Of a stretch of 64,000 bases of DNA, positions 57,824 through 64,000 are shown in pieces. Position 1 is the stretch's first letter, and every line of letters starts with the position of its first letter. The translations under genes and the position numbers were made by a program. Origin of the DNA: Aurelia coerulea (lineage: Eukaryota; Cnidaria; Scyphozoa; Semaeostomeae; Ulmaridae); NCBI GenBank assembly GCA_039566865.1, contig CM076943.1, positions 19,812,501 through 19,876,500 on the forward strand, written 5' to 3'. The notes beneath the pieces are model-generated. The model was not told the origin of the DNA. It saw only the letters and a program-made list of their open reading frames with translations, and searched no databases.

Positions 57824-57838
57824 AACTTATTATTACTC

Positions 57839-58722
57839 TTAAAGCAGTAGGCACTCTGGTAGATCAAGAATAGCAGAAAAAATTTCAAGCAACAGGGCTG
57901 CAAATAACATTATTGCTTGCAAAAAGCTTTTGCGGGTGTTAATGTTATTTGCAGCCTTAACATGGTTCGAAATGAAACCTAAGCAAAAAAGTACAGTTTT
58001 ATTGGAATTGAAATTTCAATTCATGTTCAAATTGAGAAATTTTAGTTGTAAATGTTTGTCTTTGGTTAGCATATCATGCTAGGTATATTTTTGTTGTTAT
58101 AATTTTATGAGTCATTTGGCAAATTTTTCTGTCCTCAGTTTCAGATTTGAGGCCATCAGGTTGCTATTTGCTTCCTGTAATTCACATTGGGCACAAATAG
58201 TAATGCTGCAAATTGTGATGCTTGGGCCTCAAATTTCAAACATTGGGCTGCAAATTAGCCCAATGCCAAATAAGCAACATTATTGTTATATTCAAAGCAT
58301 CCAAAGTCTTGTTGCTTTTCAGCTCATTTTGAATTATAGATTAACATCCAATTTATTCTTGTGGTTTGTGACCCCACAGGCTATACCTGCTTTTTAGTGT
58401 ATCTATATGCTATATGGTAAATATGGTTAAATATGTATATGTATGCTGTGTGCTGTATGCTACAGTATATGGTATATACATATACAGTAGAAACACATAA
58501 AGTATAAAACATAATATTATCTCAATGTGTCAAATAATAATATTTACAGGTTACACAGGTAAATTTGCTTGGTATTCTTTTACAGAAGTTCACAGTTTTC
58601 TTTTGACAGACTACAGTATCTACATTTGCATTTGTGGGTTTTTGACAATCAATCTGTTATTTAGGCTATTTCCAGCATTTAAAAACTTGGTACTGTAGTA
58701 TGTACTAAATAATAGGTACTAG
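57839..58722. other. Noncoding, upstream of ATP7 coding exon 1
   Basis: AT-rich; contains TATATG/GCTGTATG short repeats near 58430-58500 and an inverted pair around AACATTATTGC / GTTATTTGCAGCC at 57905-57955. No exon is recognised. Confidence 0.45.
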
Positions 58723-58871
58723 GAGAAAAACGGACGCAAAAAACAGACAGATTTTTCAGCACACTAAGGCCTTTCAAACTTATGTTATCATCAGAGTGGT
58801 GATGATAACGTAAATTTGAAAAGGCCTCAGTGTGCTGAAAAATCTGTCTGTTTTTTGCATCCGTTTTTCTC
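58723..58871. mobile_element. Palindromic element next to the ATP7 exon 1 acceptor
   Basis: GAGAAAAACGGACGCAAAAA and the near-complement ending CCGTTTTTCTC. Arms of about 65 bp pair almost throughout around a short loop near 58797. It ends 46 bp before the splice acceptor at 58917. Confidence 0.8.
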
Positions 58872-58939
58872 AAGCATTTATGTATATACTCCATTAACAG
58901 CTGTTTTTACTTAACAGAATCCCAAAAGAACAAGGCAAA

Positions 58940-59663
58940 ATGGAGAATCCTACATTCATTGACTTGCAAACAATAGAAGTGTCTGTCCATGGAATGACAT
59001 GTCAGTCATGTGTCAAGAACATTACATTGAGCATGAAAGATAAAGAAGGAATTATTGACATTCAGGTATCATTAGAAAATGAGCTGGCTGTTGTTAAGTT
59101 TGATCCTGTGAGAGTTACACAAGAACAAATTATTGAGCATATAAACGAAATGGGGTTTGATGCTGAATTGAAACTTGATATTGAAAAAGACAAAACATTA
59201 GATGAAGAAATCAAAGTTTTATTGCTGAGTATTAGAAACATATCTAATGAGCAGTCCATTAAAATGTCCAGTGAAATGAAGTCAAAGTCAGGCATTTTAA
59301 GTTGTGACATTTATCAAAATAATGAACTTGCAGCAGTTTCTTACAAACAAAATCTCATAAATCCAGAAAAAATAACACAGTTGGTGAAAGATTATGGCAT
59401 TGATGTCACTGTTATGAGTAAAAATAACTTGCGAAATGATGAACAGATTGCAACAACAATTTTGCATATTGAAGGGATGACATGTGACTCTTGTACAAAT
59501 TCTATAAAGACAGCATTGAACAAAATGTCTGGTGTCAAGGATGTTTCAGTTTCTTTGAAAGGCAAAAAAGCGACCGTGAAACACATTCCATCTGAAATAA
59601 AAAGAGAGGAAGTACGAGATGCAATTGATGACATTGGATTTGATGCTACTGTGCTTGAAGAGG
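58940..59663 (+). CDS. ATP7: ATP7 coding exon 1: HMA domains 1-3
   Basis: Acceptor TTTACTTAACAG at 58917, 22 nt of leader, then ATG (MENPTFIDLQTIEVSVHGMT). This start is preferred because the distance to the first CxxC (C21, C24) matches vertebrate ATP7. C172/C175 form the third-domain site. The second domain keeps the fold pattern but reads IRNISNEQSI where GMTCxSC belongs. Donor GTAAGT. Confidence 0.92.
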
Positions 59664-62600
59664 GTAAGTTGCATTACATCAGTTGCTGCAGTCCAACCTC
59701 ATTCCAAAGGGTATCAGTTGTTGTCAATATGAGGTTAGACCTAAACAAATACCCTTGGGACCAGTTGCCAAATTTTGGCAGATTTTGACCAGAATAATTA
59801 GCATTTGGCAGACAGCAGGTCCTTTTAAATCCCATATTTGACATTTCAAAATGTATGTTCCATGGTTCCAACACCACTCATTGTAACCAAAGCCATTCAA
59901 ATGTTCTTCATTTCAACTGAACGTCAGGTTTTGAAGGTGAGAAACTTCTTTTGTTTCAAAAAGAGCCAATCAAATAGTCTAAGAGGCTCCAGAGTCAATG
60001 TAGGCGTTGCAGTTTACGGAAAACCTTCATTGTCACTGGGTACAAGGTTGGCTACAGTCGTTGTAAGAAACCATACTCTATTCTCATCAGGACGGTTATC
60101 TTCGCAAAAACGGAGTAATGGAAACGGTTCAAGATCATCCAAAAGCGGACTGATTTGCAAACGGGGCTTTTAAAAACTGAGTTATAGAGACATTGCCTTT
60201 AGCTCATCCTAAAAAGGATCAGCTATCTCTAGATAAAGGTCTCTCCTTTTGAATTGGTTAATTGCAACAAATTTTTCTTCGCAATGTCTAGCCACAGAAT
60301 TTTTGCAAAACAGCTAACGTTTCTTTGAAGCCATTCAGTTCAAGGTAATAGGTCATTGAATTTTAGACCAACCTTTTAAAGATTTAGAACATATGCTGTG
60401 CAATATTTGATGCAAAAAAAATTTGGATTTTGAAGAAGTCTTGGAGAAGTGTGAAGACATCTCTTTCTTCATGCATTCTTTTAATTTGACTATGCATCAT
60501 CTTGTTTTCAGCACTTAGCCGTCAGTCATCCACCAGATCATTTTCAAGTGTTGATAGTCCAGAAAAAATCACAGTGAAATTACAGAGGAAGCCATCAGAG
60601 ATATCAATTGGTGATAAAGTGCATATAAAACGACAAAATAGCATCCATTCAATCAATGAAGAAAATGTTTGTAAAGCGTTTTTAAAAGTGAGTGGAATGA
60701 CATGTGCATCATGTGTTGCTACCATTGAAAGAAGTCTAAAGAAAAAGCCAGGTACGTCCCACTACTTTAAGTGCAAATTCTTCGGCGTGACAAACTTCCG
60801 GACAAAGAGTTGTCCGAAAATTTATTTATACGAAATATGGAGTTGTCCGAAAGTTTGTCACGCTGAAATTTTGCAGAGATAAGCGCAGTGTGACCAACAA
60901 TAGAAACCAAGACAAGAAATCTGAAATCGAATCTCCAGCACGTCACGAAAGATTATTGTTAACATGCAAAGTTTTTGAAAAAATTCTTTCCAATCCAATA
61001 TTATTGTCATTAGTCAGATCATATGGTCAGAACAAATAACAACAACTTCCTTGTCATCGCCTATCACAATTTACAAGCTCTCAGTATTGCTGATGTAATT
61101 CGAAAAGAATTCGTATCAAAATAGCCCGAATTGATGATTCTATCAAAAACGACATAGAACGAGAAGACCCATTAGCAGATTTGAAAGCGCCAGTGAGACC
61201 AACTACAACAAGGGTCTATGTAAGAATGTAACTAAAAAAGTAAAAAATATAAACAGAAGCAAGAATATTAGTGAATTTTTGCTATTCCATTTCAGAAAAT
61301 TTGACGTTAGAAGGTACTTTGGGACATGATAAGGCTCTATTCCAAACTTTAAGAAGGTGTTTTGTTTCAATAAATCTAAAACCTGATGTGATTTTGCATA
61401 AATAATTAAAAGACTAGTCGAAACTTTGTCCGAAAATTTAGTTGTCCCAAATACCAAAAATGTGTCCGAAAACATTTTCGCCGAAGTTTATTGTGCGAAA
61501 TTTTATCTGCCGAAAATTGTTGTACTTATTGTGCTCAACTTAAAAGATGTCATTTATGATTCACCCTAAGGCCACCTTTTAACAGAACTAACAAAATCAT
61601 CATTCCTCAGCCACTGGGTATACAGTGTGACAAATCCCGTGGTCAAATTACATAAACAATTATGACTGATATAATCTTATCTTGCTCTTTATTGCACTGT
61701 TATTCATCCTAAACATCTTCTTCATTTTTAGGCATAAAGTCAGCTGTAGTTGCTTTGCTAGCACAGAAGGCTGAAGTCAATTATGATAAAACACTCACTA
61801 GCGTTGTGGAGATTGTGAAACATATATCTGATCTGGGTTTCCAGACATCTGTGATAGAAGACAATGCACAAGGTTTCAGTGTAGTTGAATTAGCGGTATG
61901 GTTTGCACACTTATTATTCTTAGTTTTTCATTTTTCCTTTTATTTAATATTATTTATACACAATTAACCCTTCCGCAAATTAAAATATTTAACATCTATT
62001 TACAATAATAAAAATCTTTAGAATAAAGACCTACAGCCCTATGAAACTTAACCATTGCTGTTCATCCAGGGTGTTTTGTTTGAGAGTCTAGCTCTTTAGA
62101 TGTGTTTAAAGGGTCTGTTTCATCCAGCATTCCTTGCACGTGCCGTCTGTTGATGTTCCTTTGTTGTCCATCATTTTCATGGGCCATGAAATGGCGGCAA
62201 CAAAGGCCAACCAAGAGATGGCACGTGCAAAGCATGCTGGATGAAACAGACCCTTTAAGTTGGTTTTTTAAAACGATCAAGTGTTGGTAGCTCACAAATT
62301 TCTGCAGGTGTATCCTTCCATGACTTGAGAGCTGCACAATGAAAGCTTTTTTGGAAATTCACTCCTGAATCTGGGGATCTGGTATCTTTATAGTGCCTCG
62401 TATTGTATAAGTTTAGTATCTATCTTTATAGTGCCTCGATTCTGGCTCAGTAATGAGACAATTGTACTTTAACACCGCTTTCTTTGCTGCACACATGGTA
62501 CACATATGATATTACTGTAAAAGCTATTGAACCCCCATGGGGGGCTTATCTAATTTCAAAGACTCCAAAGGGGAGGCTTAAGAGAGAGGAGAGGGATGTA

Positions 62601-64000
62601 ATTAAAGAAGGGGCTTATTAACAAAGTCAAATGACGAGGATGTGAATGATAGCTTTTTAGTTACATTACCCCATATTTTGCCGAACCAACAAGCAATTTT
62701 ACGAGCCAAATTACAAATTCGACAACTTTTTATCTCAAACTTTATAAAAAGCAGCATGGATACTTGTTCAACTATATAAATGGGGAATCTTTGATACCCT
62801 CTGGCGTTTGATAAGTGGGGGAGGGAGGCGTTATAGGTGGAGGGCTTATTTAAGATTTTGGCTAAGGATGGAGGGGCTTACCAGAGAGGATGGTTAAATA
62901 GGGATTTTACGGTAAAAGAATTCGCTATCAATTAATATAAATACACAAAAACACCATTTCAAGTTTAACTACAAAATCAAATTCTGACAGTGTTATTTAT
63001 TTATCTCAAAAGCCGATGTTCATCGGAGAGTTCCTGTTCCTACAAAGACGTAGGAACCAGGGGGCACTTTAGGAGTGCACCCTCAAAATTTTCCGATGAA
63101 CAAAAGTGAGCTCTTTCCTTTCAGGAAATGCCCTTGTAGCTTAATGAAAGAGATTCCCTTGAAGTGTCGTGTCTTGCCCCCCAGGTTTGAAATGCTTTCT
63201 ACGACCGTGTGTTTCCCAATAGTAAAGTTGGATATTTTTGCTTTTTTGTGGTATTGCTCTGCAGGCTGCATTGCATTTTAATAGACCCTTGAGCTGTTCT
63301 GAAAAGAATCAGAATCGAACGAAATTTTTTGCTTCATTTTGTAGAGTTTTCGAATATGCACCATGGTAATAGAAGCTCTAACGCCATTCGATCGAATCTC
63401 GAATATAAAAATATATAAAAATAACGGTCGATTCAGGCTCTTTTGTAGAATAGCTAAAAGGTTTATTTGCAGAGAAACTGATCCTTCTAAAGTCTCAAAT
63501 CGATGTCCCGTGAGATTTTCGATAACGCAGAATTGTTCATGCAAAGCTTTCAATTAGTTTTATTCGCGGGCATTTTCACGTGGCATCTAATTTGCGATAA
63601 ACTTTAAGGAAGTTTGTTTATTCTTTATAGATTGCAAATATGACTTGCGCAAGTTGTGTCGCCCTCATTGAATCAAGTTTACTGAAAGTACGAGGTGTCA
63701 TATCAGCTTCAGTGGCTTTGCCGACACATAGAGGCAAATTTACATACGATTCGGATAAAATTGGACCACGAGATATCATAGAAAGGATTGAAGATCTTGG
63801 ATTTTGCGCTTCGATACCAAGTAAAGATCACAGCAAAGAAAGCTCTGTGCATGCTAATATTGTTATTCGACAGTAAGTAATTTCTAGCTACGTCATGGTT
63901 GCATAGATGTTTGTAAGAAACTTGCAAGCAATCTTTGTTTTGTCTCATGTTAAACTTTAAGCGAAAACAATGTCAAACTTAAATTGAAAGACTTGTGAGG
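58940..64000 (+). CDS. ATP7: ATP7-type copper-transporting P-type ATPase, N-terminal part (continues past window)
   Basis: Coding exons in the window: 58940-59663, 60512-60751, 61732-61895, 63631-63872. Joined, they give 456 residues with closing phases; the last exon ends with two bases of a codon. Five HMA copper-binding domains: 12-77 with MTCQSC; about 90-160 with no CxxC; 162-228 with MTCDSC; about 297-366 with MTCASC; 374-445 with MTCASC. A serine-rich linker (242-290) separates the third and fourth. The last three align in order with metal-binding domains 4, 5 and 6 of vertebrate ATP7A/B (for example IGPRDIIERIEDLGF). The family pumps copper(I) into the secretory pathway or out of the cell, and the domains receive copper from ATOX1. 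The membrane and ATP-binding core is beyond the right edge. Confidence 0.92.
60512..60751 (+). CDS. ATP7: ATP7 coding exon 2: linker and start of HMA 4
   Basis: Residues 242-321. Serine-rich linker (SRQSSTRSFSSVDS), then KAFLKVSGMTCASCVATIER with C306/C309. Acceptor CTTGTTTTCAG; donor GTACGT. Confidence 0.93.
60755..61525. repeat. CGAAAATTT / TTGTCCGAAA repeat element, ATP7 intron 2
   Basis: Words such as GTTGTCCGAAAATTTA and CTTCGGCGTGACAAACTT recur in both orientations at 60775-60870 and 61425-61525, suggesting a MITE with these as subterminal repeats. Exact ends not resolved. Confidence 0.5.
61732..61895 (+). CDS. ATP7: ATP7 coding exon 3: rest of HMA 4
   Basis: Residues 322-376, GIKSAVVALLAQKAEVNYDK then ISDLGFQTSVIED. 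Ends in phase 0 at GCG|GTATGG. Acceptor TTCATTTTTAG. Confidence 0.92.
62106..62258. mobile_element. Short palindromic element, ATP7 intron 3
   Basis: TTAAAGGGTCTGTTTCATCC and its exact complement, with a less perfect interior around GCCATGAAATGG. Noncoding. Confidence 0.75.
62514..62922. mobile_element. GGGGCTTAT element, copy 2, ATP7 intron 3
   Basis: Left TTACTGTAAAAGC, right TTTTACGGTAAAAG. The interior matches 44037-44330 (AAAGTCAAATGACGAGGAT, CCCCATATTTTGCCG). GGGGGCTTA blocks repeat. Confidence 0.6.
63048..63203. mobile_element. CGTAGGAA hAT-like MITE, inverted copy
   Basis: Starts GACGTAGGAACCAGGGGGCAC and ends near GAAATGCTTTCTACG. It matches the 2578 family in reverse orientation. 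No clear target duplication. Confidence 0.6.
63276..63610. repeat. Dispersed repeat, sister of 56030-56222, ATP7 intron 3
   Basis: Shares AAAGAATCAGAATC, TTTTGTAG.ATTTTCGAAT and CAGGCTCTTTTGTAGAATAG with 56030-56222. It is followed by a segment (63490-63600) similar to 23217-23340. Confidence 0.55.
63631..63872 (+). CDS. ATP7: ATP7 coding exon 4: HMA 5 (equivalent of vertebrate domain 6)
   Basis: Residues 377-456. Begins IANMTCASCVALIESSLLKV; C382/C385. The usual Gly before Met-Thr-Cys is Asn. Ends HANIVIR plus two bases, where the vertebrate protein continues into the first transmembrane segment. Donor GTAAGT. Confidence 0.93.

Larger units (their letters stand above)
56400..57838 (-). mobile_element. 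Truncated Penelope-like retroelement
   Basis: Coding remnant with a GIY-YIG domain (56932-57823) and a downstream flank that repeats ATAAGTTTTGAACCA of the upstream edge (56432-56447 and about 57824-57838), consistent with the pseudo-LTR arrangement of Penelope-like elements. The downstream flank holds a hammerhead-like core. The reverse transcriptase core is missing, so the copy is 5'-truncated. Confidence 0.7.

Overview
The window is from an animal nuclear genome. It is AT-rich, its genes are split by long introns with GT/AG borders, and it is packed with small inverted-repeat transposons and broken retroelements. The gene content (fibulin-1, TTC29, ATP7-type copper ATPase), the LINE and Penelope remnants and the many MITEs suggest an invertebrate. 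A cnidarian such as a coral or sea anemone is my best guess, but that is an inference.

Three genes can be read exon by exon. (1) 5110-31064, plus strand: a complete fibulin-1-like extracellular matrix gene. It has 12 coding exons and 586 codons: signal peptide, anaphylatoxin-like modules, seven EGF modules and a fibulin C-terminal domain. (2) 36987-53503, minus strand: a complete TTC29 gene for a tetratricopeptide protein of cilia and sperm flagella. It has 8 coding exons and 488 codons, and its exon phases close exactly. (3) 58940 to beyond the right edge, plus strand: the first four coding exons of an ATP7-type copper-transporting P-type ATPase. They cover five heavy-metal-associated (HMA) domains; the second has lost its CxxC motif and the catalytic core lies outside the window. 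Fibulin and TTC29 converge on a gene-free interval (31065-36986). TTC29 and ATP7 diverge from a shared 5.4 kb interval (53504-58939). The three genes show no functional link.

Layout: 1-5025 is upstream sequence with MITEs and a four-copy repeat next to a TATA-like box. 5110-31064 is fibulin; its first intron holds a 3.8 kb palindromic transposon with a LINE fragment inside. 31065-36986 is intergenic and MITE-rich. 36987-53503 is TTC29; its introns hold a 146-bp tandem array, a locally duplicated segment with transposon insertions in only one copy, and two large foldbacks. 53504-58939 holds a consensus CRE near the TTC29 start, a possible noncoding first exon of ATP7 and a truncated Penelope-like element with a GIY-YIG domain. 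58940-64000 is the 5' part of ATP7.

The most informative structure beyond the genes is the transposon record. Target-site duplications of 9, 8 and 7 bp and TA dinucleotides can be read directly for several MITE families. Two insertions have undisturbed empty-site relatives inside the same window. Some of these elements carry the cAMP-response palindrome TGACGTCA, which occurs ten times here against about one expected. Three hammerhead-ribozyme-like cores are also visible.
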